Shown here piece by piece: positions 36,008 through 47,857 of a DNA stretch of 64,000 nt. The position numbers and the translations under genes were made by a program. The DNA comes from Halicephalobus mephisto. Taxonomy: Eukaryota; Nematoda; Chromadorea; Rhabditida; Panagrolaimidae. The stretch spans positions 82,930 through 146,929 of the forward strand of contig SWDT01000114.1 of NCBI GenBank assembly GCA_009193035.1. The letters are read 5' to 3'. Under the pieces are notes generated by a model. It made no database searches and was not told the origin of the DNA. It saw only the letters and a list, made by a program, of their open reading frames with translations. How positions within the stretch are numbered: the stretch's first letter is position 1; every line of letters starts with the position of its first letter.

Positions 36008-36829
36008 TCTAACTGTTCATAAATGTCGCACTAATATCCAAGTTACCATGTCTGCATTTGATTATCAGTTCTAGAACAACTGACACAACAACACGCTATT
36101 ATTTTTTCGTTTATTTATCAAATTATTGTTCCTTATTTTGCGATTTCTGTAAATTTGTACTTCTGTTTTCTATTTGTCGTGGATGCTGACGTGTTTCACA
36201 CAGACTAATTAGGAAACATTCTTTTTTATGCAGTAACAGCACAGTACAATATCTTAGGAAAATAATTTAGTCCCAAATACAAGATACAAGAAGATATAAG
36301 TAACCATAACCTTCACCACGCGGTGATGGGGAATTTGGGGATTTCTTTAAATTCTGGGGTTTTGAATCTCATTTGATTTGTTTTCAAGAACGAACGGATT
36401 TCTATAGATTTTAGAGATCTCCCGTCAGAGGCTGATTCGCATTCCCCCACCCTGTTCTTAAATAAGTCAATCACAATTGTCACAACCGCATACGACTGTA
36501 AAACATTAAGTACAAGACATTTGTCTTCCAACTATTCACAAGCAAAGTTAACACAGGATGTATTTGTCGGATCATGGTGTATTTCATGTGACATAACAGA
36601 AAATATCACTACCAGAAGAAGAAAATCATATATAAAAAGGAAATTTCTTATGAGTTCACTATAGCCGAAACTTTTTATCACTTTCTACTTACCGTAATGG
36701 CCCATCATTTATATTCCTTTTAATCATTGGTTGCTCAATTTTGAAATAACAAACCAATACCATATTACGGATTTTGCTAACTTGTCTGTGGATGTTGTAT
36801 AGTATGGTGATATTTGTTTTACAAATATT
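36008..36829. other. Intergenic DNA
   Basis: Mixed-composition sequence without a supported gene. A 72-codon - strand frame at 36313-36531 has no start context, signal or homology that I can support. Confidence 0.5.
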
Positions 36830-36835
36830 TTTATT
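36830..36835 (-). terminator. Polyadenylation signal AATAAA of member 3
   Basis: AATAAA on the - strand 26 nt after the stop; the same spacing is seen at 45486-45491. Confidence 0.7.
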
Positions 36836-36860
36836 ATAATTATAGTTTCATTAAGAAAGT

Positions 36861-37779
36861 CTAATTGCAAGTACTAACAGGGGGACAAGCTCCGCATCCA
36901 AGAGAAGAAAGAACAGTGTTTGTGTCGGTAACCGGCCTCATTTCCCCGGTCATAAGATCGAAGTAATCCAACCCCATCAACGTGGTTCCCATGTCCCCAG
37001 TAAAAGTCGTGTCTGGGTCTCCGATGAAGGCAAATACTTGTCCATTGAAAGGCCACAGACTAATCGCTCCATCATTACTGGAAGAGAAACATTCTCCACT
37101 GCTCAAACAGAAGCACATAGAACCTTCTGTACAATCGCTTCCTCTCAACGATCCCATTCCTTCCAGTGGTAGACTTGTATGAGGAGCAGCTTCGGTAGCT
37201 TCAGGGTAATAAGAGACGGCTCCTTCTGCACAACTGTCACTTTCACATGTAGCTGAAAGTACCGTACTATTATGAATATCAACTGAGTTTTGTTACAAAG
37301 TTATATCGTTGTGAATTCCCAGAATTTTTGTTTGATATATTAAATTAAAATTTTTAGAAGATTCCAATAGCATCGAAAAACTTCCAGAATACCGACAAAG
37401 CTAGCTAAATGATGAATGATTGTTGAGAAACAAACTTACAAGTTGGATCGACAGCACCGAACATGGCGGGGGAAAGTTCATAACTCGTTCCTCTGAAGAA
37501 CATGACCATTCCTTCCATCTCCGGACACATAGGAATAGTCGTAGTAGTTGTGGTGGTGGTAGTAGTAGTAGTAGTACTAGTAGTAGTTGTAGAAGTAGTA
37601 GTTGTGGAAGTAGTTGTTGTGGGAGTAGTAGTGGTGGTTGTGGTTGCAGGAGTCGTGGTAGTAGTGGTGGTGACTTCTGCTCCACCACCACCACTCATGG
37701 CCATACAAGCCAGACAATCCTCAACGAGGAATAAAACAGAAACAAGTCCGATCAAAGATTTATTAAATTTCATTTTCAT
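36861..37779 (-). CDS. Secreted Thr-rich Cys-domain protein, member 3
   Basis: 243 aa from two exons, 37779-37440 and 37252-36861, phase-consistent. The signal peptide spans about residues 1-25 (FNKSLIGLVSVLFLVEDCLA), then GGGG and a tract of about 55 residues that is nearly all Thr with a few Ser/Pro/Ala. The rest follows the family pattern: CPEMEGMVMFFRGTSYELSP, CESDSCAEG, SMCFCLSSGECF, CGACPPVSTC. It lacks the extra introns of members 1 and 2. A near-identical copy is at 45517-46360; the two differ by 25 Thr-tract residues and scattered substitutions. Probably a secreted or surface mucin-like protein. Confidence 0.9.
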
Positions 37780-39290
37780 TAGTCGGAGATTTCCAATCTG
37801 CAGTTTTCGGAAACCTTAATTCTCTCAAAATGAAAAGTGGGAGTTGCAGAAGAACCGCTAACCATACTGATCCTGAATTGCGTAAAGAGATGATCGAAAT
37901 TAGAGCAACTGTCAATTAGCAACCTACGATTGTTTTCACTTTTTTGTTCTCTGAAAAGATTTATTGTGAAATTAAAACTAACTTTTAACTTTTGAAAAAA
38001 TGACATTTTAGAAAAATTTGTAGAATCTTACAGAATCCAAAAATATATTCTGGTACTTGTGAATATTAAAATTTTTTGGATTTTCTGAAATATTCTAAAA
38101 TCTAATTAATATCAAAGTTGGTGATTTTTCAAAATCTTAGATTTTCGAATTTAAATTAGTTTGAATTCGATATTTTTAGGAACAAAAATATAATGTTATT
38201 TTTAATCACTTATGAAACATTTGTTTTTTGCAATTTTTCGTTGCAAATTTTATCTTCAAACCGTATATGAAATAAAAATGCGCATTTCATAAAATCGAAT
38301 TAGTTCGAATTCGATATTTTTGATTTTATAATCGAACTAATTGAACTCAAATTTTCGATTTTAGAATTAGCTCAAAATCGACTAATCTTATTTTGGAACT
38401 TTTAACAATCGTGTCGAAAGTTTTTGGATATTCCAGAATTCAGTGAAAACTCGATAGAATTTTTTAGAAATTTTCAAAACTAAACAAAAAGTTATGAGAT
38501 CTTTAAAAAATTATTAAAGCTTGTGAAATTTTCCCAAATGTTCTTATACGGTTCTGTAATCTTATCAACACTTCTAGAATCCTTCAGATCTTCATGGCAA
38601 CTCCTATAACCATCTAAAATCTGGAATCATTGAGAATTCTGAAAATTGGAGTCGGGATTTTTTGTAAAATCGTTCATTTATAGTTTTTAGAAAATGTTAT
38701 TTTCAGCTCCATGTAAACAAAGCTTTCGAGATTTGTCTTTTTGGTCTGATGCTTTTATTCTAAGATACAAAGCTTCTATAATCCTTGGAACAGTGGTGGA
38801 GATCATAGCTCGCACCGTTCACCATGTGCAAATGGTAACTGCGGAGATGGAGTCACTGTTTCCAACCCCGGGCTAATTGAACGGTGTGAGTTATGGTCGC
38901 CACCACCGCTCCCGGGATTATATAAGCTTTATATCCAAGAATAAAGATATCAGATCGAAAACAGAGGTCTCGAAAGCTCTGTTTAGTGATCCTAGTCACT
39001 CTGCACATTATTACTTGTAAAAAGTGTGGGATTAATGAAGATAACTGACCGTATATCGCTCCATATGCTTCTGTTCGATTATTGCAGAATATTTCTCCTT
39101 CAAAAATAAAAAAAGATGAATTTCTGTTCTTTAGACGAATGCGATTTTATCGAAGGTTTTGACATCATTTTCACAGAAGACAGGCTGTATTATTCAGAAC
39201 TAATTACTGCGAAATTAATATCAGCAAGATTAGACACGTTACTGATCGAAAAACCGTTTTTGTTTCTCTCAAACATGAGATTCATTTTTC
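37780..39290. other. Intergenic DNA, start of second duplication block
   Basis: 37780-38010 matches 46361-46570 upstream of member 4. The rest is AT-rich non-coding sequence apart from the LTR-like element at 38793-38990. Confidence 0.5.
38793..38990 (+). mobile_element. LTR-like or promoter-like palindromic element
   Basis: GTGGTGGAGATCATAGCTCG (38793) has an imperfect inverted copy ending GGTCGCCACCAC (38906). It is followed by TATATAAGC (38917) and GAATAAAG (38939), then a small hairpin with CAGAGGTCTCGAAAGCTCTG. TATA plus AATAAA plus short R-like hairpin is the layout of a solo LTR, but no partner LTR or target duplication was found. Confidence 0.35.
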
Positions 39291-39298
39291 TATTAGTA

Positions 39299-39452
39299 CA
39301 CAAAAAAAACGTAACTTTTGGTTTAGTAATAATTGCGAAATGTGACAAAATCATCATATTTTTCGTGAATATTTGACTTTTGGAATGAAAATCGTAACAT
39401 AATAGTGATGATTTGCATTTGTTACTGTACCAAAAATTACGCTTCTTCTGTA
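39299..39452. mobile_element. Single MITE (GTAACTTTTGG family)
   Basis: Terminal inverted repeats AACGTAACTTTTGGT and ACCAAAAATTACGCTT bound ~150 bp of A/T-rich sequence. Same family as the dimers elsewhere. Confidence 0.8.
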
Positions 39453-40026
39453 TGTACTTGCAGTTGGATTTCGCAGTAAAAGTAAAACTACAATCTAGCC
39501 ATCTGTAAAAAATATTAAAAAACCCTGCGAAATTTAGAAAAATATTAACTAAAAGTGATAATTGTTTATTATTTTTCCATCGCAAAAGTCGACAATCAAG
39601 ACTTACAAAAATTAATAATGGTTGACTATCATGGAAAATATAAAAATTTCAAAAATTTCTTTGCTATGATTGCCTCGTAAGTGAATTTATCTTTTTCTGC
39701 ACGAATTAGTTCGCTTTTTTCATATATAGATCGTTTTTTACCGCTTCTTGTTCATGAATTGTTTTTTCTCATCTGAATCCTTTTTTCCGCCTCTTCAGTT
39801 TCGTCTGGAAATGAGCCGAGAATTGAGGTGATCGAGAAAATAAAGCAGGTCACCGCCTACTGATATCTGCGGCAGAGAAACTGAAACTAATTGCATCTAG
39901 CAAAAGTTTCAGGATTACCCAATGTAGTTCATCCCCTACGGGCTTAGCCTAGTTTAACGAACAAGAAATCCGATGAAAAATATCGCGAAATTAGTAGAGG
40001 TTTCATTCTTTCTTTCCGAACGTATT

Positions 40027-41880
40027 ACATAAAAAAGTAATTTTTTATGTTTCGCGTTAAATGAATGTTATTTAACGATGGAAATTAATTATAGGACCTT
40101 CATAGTAACTCCGATTACTCCTATGGCCATCACTATGATTACCTCAAGAACAACAACCGTATCTCCAACGACAACAACGTGAATTTATTCAGATTTTGAA
40201 TATCTGATGACCTACAACTACCACGTATGTTTTCATTTTGTTATTGTACACACAAAAAGAAGCGTAATTTTCGGTCCAATAACAAAAGCAAATCGTCACT
40301 ATTTCGTCACAAAAGTCAAATATTGATAAAAACGTGACGATTGTTATATTTTTGTTACATTTCGCAATTGTTACAGAGCCAAAAGTCATGCTTTTATGTG
40401 TATAGAGACTTTGGATAGTGACTAGAAAGCCCTGATTTGAGTTCAAAATAGACACTATTCAAAATCCCTGCACACAAAAAAGAAGCGTAACTTTTGGCTT
40501 TCTAACAATTGCGAAATGTGACGATTGTGTCACATTTTTTATAAATATTTTGCATTTGTGACGAAAATTAAAAAGTAATAGCAATGATTTCCATTTGTTA
40601 GTGTACCAAAAGTTACGCTTTTTTGTGTATATCGAAAACAGCCCAAACACCAAAAGATATCGCTTTTCTTTGGAATTGAGGAAGTTAATTTTTTTCTAAT
40701 TATCTTACTCCAGAAAAGTGTTCAGCAGAAACAGACAACAAATTCTGAATATGTGTTCCGAGAATTTTAAAATGATATACATATAATTCAGAAAAACCAC
40801 TTGAGTAAATGCACTTCCCCTTTAAGTTCTTGAAGATTTTAGAACTTCTATGAAATCCTAGTGTCTTATAAAAGTTCCCAGAACTTTTGACTTTAGATGA
40901 TTGTGGTAGTTTATACTGAATTCTGAAGTCTTCTAAAAGTTGTCTCGAAATGTTTGAAAATTGTAAAGCAATCTAGAAATTTCTATTTGATTTTAGAATA
41001 TTCTAGGAATTTCTGGAAATTTGATTCCATTTTCCAGAATAATAGGATTTTCAGAACTATTTCATAATAATAGAAGTAAAAAATTATCCTCTAATGAAAA
41101 AATGCTTTGGTTCTTTAGAACTTCCAATTATAGCTTGATGAGCATCACATACAGAACTATATGCTCGATGAATTTATATTTTTTATTGCCAATGAATTCA
41201 ATAGGTAGTATGTAGGTATTTATCCTGTTGATTCCTTTGAAGCTAGAGCTATAAATTACTGTACTCCAACAACAACCACATGTAGATTGTCCTCTAGAGA
41301 ATATGAGGCCCATTCACCCTAACAGTTGCTTTGGAAAAGTTTGTGTCTGCCTCGACGGTGGAGTCCGATTTCAGCCTACGATATCAGTATGGATATGTGG
41401 TATTAACAATATACGTAAAACACAATTACCACATTATCCCCTTAGAAAGTCTCCACTTTATCAGTCAATTTGTTCAGATCGCAATATAAAGCTAAGGAAA
41501 CTGAATTCCGCGAAGTGAGGGAATCAGATTGTTCTATTGAATCTATTTGGATTCTCTGTGGAGCTCCATAGACTCAGGTTAACGAACCTGGGGAGACTTC
41601 TCACTTCTATTCACTTGATAATGTTGAATAAACTTATTTGGCAAACTACCTATAGTAGGAATTTCAATCCTCCGCTTGGTCTCGGAACTGTGTAACTATC
41701 ATTGAATGCTCAGCATTCTACGCAACCCCAAAGACTCATACTACAGATGTAATAATGATCATGAATCTCACAAACTTCAGTGACTTCTCTAAATTGAGCC
41801 TCAAACTGAATGACCAGATTTCGAAGTACAAAATTATTTCTGTAGCACGTGTCTCGCATCGAATTCCTACATCTATTAGG
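40027..41880 (+). pseudogene. Decayed copy of secreted Thr-rich gene (member 1 type)
   Basis: All five exons of member 1 are recognisable in order and orientation: exon 1 at about 40050-40192 (GCGTTAAATGAATGTTATTT), exon 2 at about 40209-40225, exon 3 near 41115-41160, exon 4 at about 41217-41395 (GTGTCTGCCTCGACGGTGGA) and exon 5 at about 41720-41875. The start codon is lost, exon 1 has a TAA where members 1-2 read CysMet, and later exons carry stops and indels. A MITE dimer sits in intron 2. Upstream sequence 39800-40020 also matches that of member 1. Confidence 0.8.
40249..40628. mobile_element. Dimeric MITE in the pseudogene intron
   Basis: Two units at about 40249-40398 and 40472-40628 with the palindromic spacer (GACTTTGGATAGTGACTAG) between them. 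Confidence 0.85.
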
Positions 41881-41948
41881 TTGTCAAGAAAGTAATGTCA
41901 ATTCCAATATTGCTCGCTTATCTCCTTACTATAGCAAATTTAGTACAC

Positions 41949-42868
41949 ATGATAACCCAGGGTAGGGAAAAAGTTCAAGCGCGTGGAACAACCCAATAAG
42001 TTTTTTTAAAGAAAAAAGCTCAACGCCTTTGGCAGCGATTGTGAAACTGCTGTCCGGAGCTTCATAATGATGCTCAAATCACTTTTCAATTTTCATCCTA
42101 CAAGAAATTATGAAAATCAATACAGAAGCACAGTGAGGTCATTGTTTTTTATTTGACTTGCACCTCAACATGGTTTCGATTGATAAAGAGGTTTTTATCA
42201 TTAAGTAAGCTTTCTACTAGTAAACACAGCGCAATCTTAGCCCTCAATGTTTTCGCTATCAATTCCATAAGCCAGATTATTCAGATGGCTACATACTCAA
42301 AACTTATAATGATCTAAAGCAGCATCATTTCTGGTTTAGAGATCTCATTTATTTTTTGCAAATTACAAGGCCAATATCGATCAAGAGTATATCCCACGAC
42401 ACATTGTGACACCTTAGACTCAATAACACTTCACAAGTTAGAACTCGAGTTTTCAATAAAATTTTGCATCATTATATCATGCAGAGAACATTGAAGACGG
42501 ATCACGAAAAAAGGTCGATTTCAGTACATGAAAAAATGGCCAATGGATTTACTGGATTTTGGTATCTGGGATATTTAGAAAGAAAAGTCTTCGCTATACT
42601 TTACAGGGATTTGGACCTTCTCAAAACGGCTTGAGTAAAATAATAGAATAAAAATCCTCAGAATAAGTTGTGATCCATAGTGACCGTAGTTCCGAAACAT
42701 CTGCTGGCTTTTAAAAAAGCAAAAGGTGACAAGTTTGGAATCTAATGTGTTATGTTATCAAGCCAAATCTCTAGTTGTATTTTAGGATCTGTCTTAAGAA
42801 GATTTAGTTTAGGTAAATTTTTTCCGCTTCATAAATTTACGCTCGAACTTTTTCCTCACCTTGTACAT
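41949..42868 (+). pseudogene. Decayed Tc1/mariner-superfamily transposon
   Basis: Imperfect terminal inverted repeats around GGGAAAAAGTTCAAGCGCG (41963) and CGCTCGAACTTTTTCCTCA (42840). The 3' half of the interior reads as a broken transposase C-terminus on the + strand, with GFWYLGYLERKVFA and VPKHLLAFKKAKGDKF separated by stops. Upstream at about 41877, GGTTGTCAAGAAAGTAATG resembles another mariner-type terminus. Not functional. Confidence 0.6.
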
Positions 42869-43930
42869 CAATTTTATACATCATTGTGATGCTTGTACCC
42901 TAGTTTATCTATTTTTTTGTTCATTTTTAATGTGAATTTTTTAGCTGAATACACAAATCACTAAGTTGAAAATTAGGTCCGGAAAATTTCAATAGCTTGA
43001 ATACAATCCCATTTTATCAGATCGCTTATTAACCACTACGATAATCAAGTTCTTAACTATCGATTAATATGTGAAGTACTCACTTCTACCTATTATGGAC
43101 TGAGATATGACAAATTTTCCATATATTCTAATATCATCTCTATTAAACTTTCCCTTGTAGTTATTCCAAGTAAGGAACTTGATCCACTTCAATTTGAAGA
43201 GAAACCTTAGCTACATCAGAATATAAAAGACAACTGAATTTTTGATGAACATTTTAGAGAGAAAAAATTTAAGGAAATATCTAAAAATATCAACCTGCCT
43301 TGTTTAGTACAGTCATAAGTGTAGTTTCTTAATTCTCCGGCTTTTGTATTCTATTTAGTGAGTGAAATAATCTCATGAATGCATTATATGAAGATTCATA
43401 TCGCAAAATCACCAGAATCTGAAAGATCCCAAAAATATCCTTTTTGCTTGAAATTAGGAGAATCACGAAAGCTTTTCTAAAATTGTCGAAATCAACTAGT
43501 TATTGGGGAATTTAATAACAATAGACCAAAGACTTATTTAAGATTGTTGATAAAAAAATTATTCATATTAATTAATAGAACATAGAAGATAGAATAAGAC
43601 GAAATCAAAGCCATGAGTTTAGGTAATTCTTTGGATAAAAAAAGTACAGTGGAACTTCCTTAAATGCAACCCGAAGGGACGGGAGATGCTTCATTTATTA
43701 CCTCATAGTTACAAACTTGGCTATTTCAACAGGCATAATTCGATTTTATCAAATCTCTTAATGATCAAATTATCCGAATTCTTCTAGGTCGTTTTCGAAA
43801 GATTTTCAACTTGGTGATTCGTGTGTCTAGATAAAAAATTTAAAAAATGTTATATATAATTGAACTCAGCATTCACAAATCTACCAAATATTGGTAAAGT
43901 TACAATCGGGACTGGGAGTGTTAACGAACT
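42869..43930. other. Intergenic DNA
   Basis: No supported gene. A possible solitary MITE end (CAGTGGAACTTCCTTAAATG, 43647) resembles pogo-type termini, without a visible partner. Confidence 0.5.
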
Positions 43931-44092
43931 CATGTTATTGTTGTTGGGGATACGGTAGTTGTCCTTCGAGTAGTCCTAAATGTAACCATAAGTTTTCTTG
44001 TTGTAACTGGGATAAAGTCTCCAGAATTTGGTTTCATCCTCATACAACATTCATTTAATGCAAAAAATAAAAACAAAATACTTTTTTTTTTA
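43931..44092 (-). pseudogene. Truncated copy of secreted Thr-rich gene (member 2 type), exon 1 only
   Basis: The - strand matches exon 1 of member 2 (ATTAAATGAATGTTGTATGA then a Thr-codon region), but the start ATG is lost and no exons 2-5 follow. Upstream sequence to about 44350 also matches that of members 1 and 2. Confidence 0.75.
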
Positions 44093-44581
44093 GTAATTCA
44101 GAAATGAAAAATGAAACATTTGCGAATTGTGAAATATTTTCTATTTAATTTCATACTTATTAAATCGGGTTAAATTTATGAAGAATTATTGGTATCTAGT
44201 AATTTCTGGAAAACAAAACTGGTTGCAGTTTTTTCGATACAGGTGTTCGTAGGCGGTGACCCATTTCGTTATCTTTATCATCCCAGTTCTCGATCTGTAT
44301 CCAGAAGTGATTGAAGGAACAGACGGAAATGATTTAAACGAAAGAAAAAAGAAAATTAATCCACGTAGAAAGGATGAATTATAAAAAACAAATTCATATA
44401 TGAAAAGAACTAGGAAAAAGTTACTCTTAAAGTTAGCTCAACGACAAATATCCCCGTTGTAATACCCTTTACTTACCACAACAAGTAAAGCTATTTGTCT
44501 TTGAGCAGTAATGATAGGATTAGCTGTGATTTTTCACATATTAACCGATATTTTGTATATCTTTAAGACTTAATAGTCACA

Positions 44582-44735
44582 TACAAAAAGAGCGTAACTT
44601 TTGGTACAGTAACAAATGCAAATCAACACTACTTTGTTACAATTTTAATTCCAAAAGTCAAATATTCACGGAAAATGTGACGATTGTATTACATTTCGCA
44701 ATTATTACTAAACCAAAAGTTACGTTTTTTTATAT
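44582..44735. mobile_element. Single MITE (GTAACTTTTGG family)
   Basis: Terminal inverted repeats AGAGCGTAACTTTTGGT and ACCAAAAGTTACGTTTTTT. Confidence 0.8.
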
Positions 44736-44974
44736 GCATATATTAAGTTCCTATATCTTACATGTCATGATCCAGAAATTCCCACATCCATCCAGAAAAA
44801 ACACACTTTCAAAACCTCGATTGCAAAATAATATAAGGTTACAAATTAACTACTACATAAAATTAAAATTTTTACGTAGACAATTTTTGTTTGCAACTGT
44901 TCTAACCTCAAAGTATATGTGGATGTAACGAGATAGGAAAGAGAAGAGTTCTTTATTAAAATTAAAATATAACA

Positions 44975-45154
44975 TACAGTTGAACTCGGATATAAGATAC
45001 TCTTTTGGAATCGGACAAAGCGTATGGTAAAAGAAAGGATATATTATAGTAGAGTAAATTTGAAGACAGACTAACCAAACTCATTCACTTCTACCGTATG
45101 CTATAATGCGAGATATGTTATAGCGGGGGTATCTTATATTCAAGTCCTACTGTA
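44975..45154. mobile_element. TA-flanked Tc1/mariner-type MITE, copy 2
   Basis: 180 bp beginning TA-CAGTTGAACTCGGATATAAG and ending CTTATATTCAAGTCCTACTG-TA. Collinear with 10197-10372 throughout, including the interior AACTAACCAAACTCATTCAC. Confidence 0.85.
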
Positions 45155-45485
45155 TATCCAACGACTATACAACAAATACCATTCTAACACTAGTGTCTGG
45201 TATTACTACTATAATTATGCCCGGGTCTCGCATTCAGGGAAAGGGCCTAGTATTCAGACAATGGACCCAATCTTCAACCCCAGCAGTAACAAGTTTTCCA
45301 AATTCATCTTGACGCGATTTTACAACATTTATTTCCACCTTTTATAATAGTATGAAAACCGATCATTCTTTATTCTTTTGAGTTTTCATTATTACACTTT
45401 CAAATACGCAAATAGGCAACTATTATTACTTTTGATAACTTGTTTGTGGATATTGTAGAACTTTTTACTAATTTTCATGAAGATT

Positions 45486-45491
45486 TTTATT
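45486..45491 (-). terminator. Polyadenylation signal AATAAA of member 4
   Basis: AATAAA on the - strand 26 nt after the stop. Confidence 0.7.
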
Positions 45492-45516
45492 ATAATTATA
45501 GTTTCATTAAGAAAGT

Positions 45517-46360
45517 TTAATTGCAAGTACTAACAGGGGGACAAGCTCCGCATCCAAGAGAAGAAAGAACAGTGTTTGTATCGGTAACCGGCCTCATTTC
45601 CCCGGCTATAAGATCGAAGTAATCCAACCCCATCAACGTGGTTCCCATGTCTCCAGTAAAAGTCGTGTCTGGGTCTCCGATGAAGGCAAATACTTGTCCA
45701 TTGAAAGGCCACAGACTAATCGCTCCATCATTACTGGAAGAGAAACATTCTCCATCGCTCAAACAGAAGCACATAGAACCTTCTGTACAGTCATTTCCTC
45801 TCAACGATCCCATTCCTTCCAGTGGTAGACTTGTATGAGGAGCAGCTTCGGTAGCTTCAGGGTAATAAGAGACGGCTCCTTCTGCACAACTGTCACTTTC
45901 ACATGTAGCTGAAAGTACCGTACTATTATGAATATAAACTGAGTTCTGTTACAAAGTTATATAGTTGTGAATTTCGAAGATTTTTGTTTGATATGTTAAA
46001 TTGAAATTTTTAGATGATTCCGATAGCATCGAAAAACTTCCAGAATACCGACAAAGCTAGCTAAATGATGAATGATTGTTGAGAAACAAACTTACAAGTT
46101 GGATCGACAGCACCAAACATGGCGGGGGAAAGTTCATAACTCGTTCCTCTGAAGAACATGACCATTCCTTCCATCTCCGAACACATAGGAGTAGTGGTAG
46201 TAGTTGTGGTGGTAGTGGTAGTAGTAGTAGTTGTGGAAGTAGTAGTGGTGGTGACCTCTGCTCCACCACCACCACTCATGGCCATACAAGCCAGACAATC
46301 CTCAACGAGGAATAAAACAGAAACAAGTCCGATCAAAGATTTATTAAATTTCATTTTCAT
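45517..46360 (-). CDS. Secreted Thr-rich Cys-domain protein, member 4
   Basis: 218 aa from exons 46360-46096 and 45908-45517. Nearly identical to member 3 (36861-37779) in both exons, the intron and both flanks: the second exons have the same length (392 bp) and the translated C-terminal 98 residues differ at only a few positions. The Thr tract is 25 residues shorter, a pure repeat-length change. It is the only intact gene of its duplicated block. Secreted mucin-like product inferred from the signal peptide and Thr tract. Confidence 0.9.
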
Positions 46361-46856
46361 TAGTCGGAGATTTCCAATCTGCAGTTTTCGAAAACTTTAA
46401 TTCTCTCAAAATGAAAAGTGGGAGTTGCAGAAGAACCGCTAACCATACTGATCCTAAGGTGCTTAGAAGAATGCTCAAAATTAGAGCAACTGTCAATCAG
46501 CGATCCATGATTGTCTTCACTTTTTATTTTAAAAGATATTAAAAAGTAAGACTAGCTTTTAACTTTTGAAAAAGTGGCATCTTAGGGAAATTTTTGAAGA
46601 CTTGCAGAATCCAAAAGTATATTTGAAAATTCCCAAAATTGCGTAGAAATTTTTGGAACATTTTGAAATTAATGAAAATCTTCGGAATTCTGTTCAATTT
46701 TCCAGAATTTCCAAAAATTTGGTAAAAATTGTGAAACATGGAAAAATGCTTTTAAAAGTTGATATTGAAATTATATAAAAATATTGATATTTGATTTTTA
46801 TGCTGTTATAACAATAAATTACTTGTTTGATTGGATGACTATATGTGACAACATAC

Positions 46857-47012
46857 GAAAAATCGTATTTTTTGACATAGTAACAGATGAAGGTCGTCAC
46901 TATTATTTTTTAATTTTCGTCACAAAAGTCAAATATTCATAAAAACGTGACGATTGTTGTATTTTGTTATATTTGACAATTGTTACAAATCCAAAAGTTA
47001 CGTTTTTTTTGT
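46857..47012. mobile_element. Single MITE (GTAACTTTTGG family)
   Basis: Starts near AAAATCGTATTTTTTGACAT and ends CCAAAAGTTACGTTTTTTT. More diverged at its left end than other copies. Confidence 0.7.
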
Positions 47013-47630
47013 GACAAGATTGAATTCAAAATTAAAATTTTTAAACGACTTCACTTGACCAAATACACCTTTACACTAAGGACCATCGAACTTTTTTTTC
47101 GGAAAACAATTTTCAAAAAATTATTTAAGATTTTTCGAAAATTATTTAAAATTTAAAAAGTTTATTTTTAGAATTTTTATTTAGAAACGAAATTTATCTT
47201 TTAAAATTTCGAAATTAATTAACTCATCGAAAATTACATTTTTGCTGATGAAGAAAGGAAAATCAGGTTACTTAATGACGGATTTCTGATATCATCGTTA
47301 TCCGACGAAATTAATTGGTTTCAAAAAATCGTTCTTTTATGGATTTTTAGAATCCATTTTGCAAAATTGCAATTAAATAAAAAGTATTTATTTTTAATCA
47401 TTTTTAAACTTCTTCACAAAGACAAGTGGAAATTTAAAAAATAACAAATCTGGTAATTTGAAAAATATCAATTCGCTCATTTTTTATTTTTATTTAAATT
47501 TTTGAAATAAAAATAATAAATCCAATGATTTGTACAGAAATCGACTCTTTTTTCAGAAGATCTACAACATTCTAAAAATCGTTCTGAGAATTTTGTAAAA
47601 ATTTCTTTCTTTATTTTCGAATTCGCGCGA

Positions 47631-47815
47631 AAGGGCGAGTAAAGTAGAAAAAAGAAGAAGTTTGGCAAATCTGCCAAATTGACGCGCGCTCTCTTTTTGT
47701 GGTTTTTTACCAGTTCTAGGAGAAAAAGTGGTAAATCTGGCAATTTACCGTCCAAATCGACTCTCGCTCTCTTTTCTGAAAATCCTAAAATTTCCGAATA
47801 AATTCGTAAAAACTT
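47631..47815 (+). repeat. ~185 bp repeat, inverted partner at 50567-50758
   Basis: The reverse complement matches 50567-50758 closely (GGTAAATCTGGCAATTTACC, CAAATCGACTCTCGCTCTC). A diverged relative is near 51700-51850. The rest of 47013-47857 is AT-rich and empty. Confidence 0.85.
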
Positions 47816-47821
47816 TTATTT
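47816..47821 (-). terminator. Polyadenylation signal AATAAA of the peroxidase gene
   Basis: AATAAA on the - strand 36 nt after the stop at 47858. Confidence 0.65.
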
Positions 47822-47857
47822 CTACCATAGTATAATATTATTTTTAATTAGATAAAT

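Noticed and set aside
37420..37819. Long Ser/Gly- and Val-rich + strand frames
   Set aside because: They are the complement of the Thr-codon tract of the - strand secreted gene; the same shadow appears at 46076-46400.
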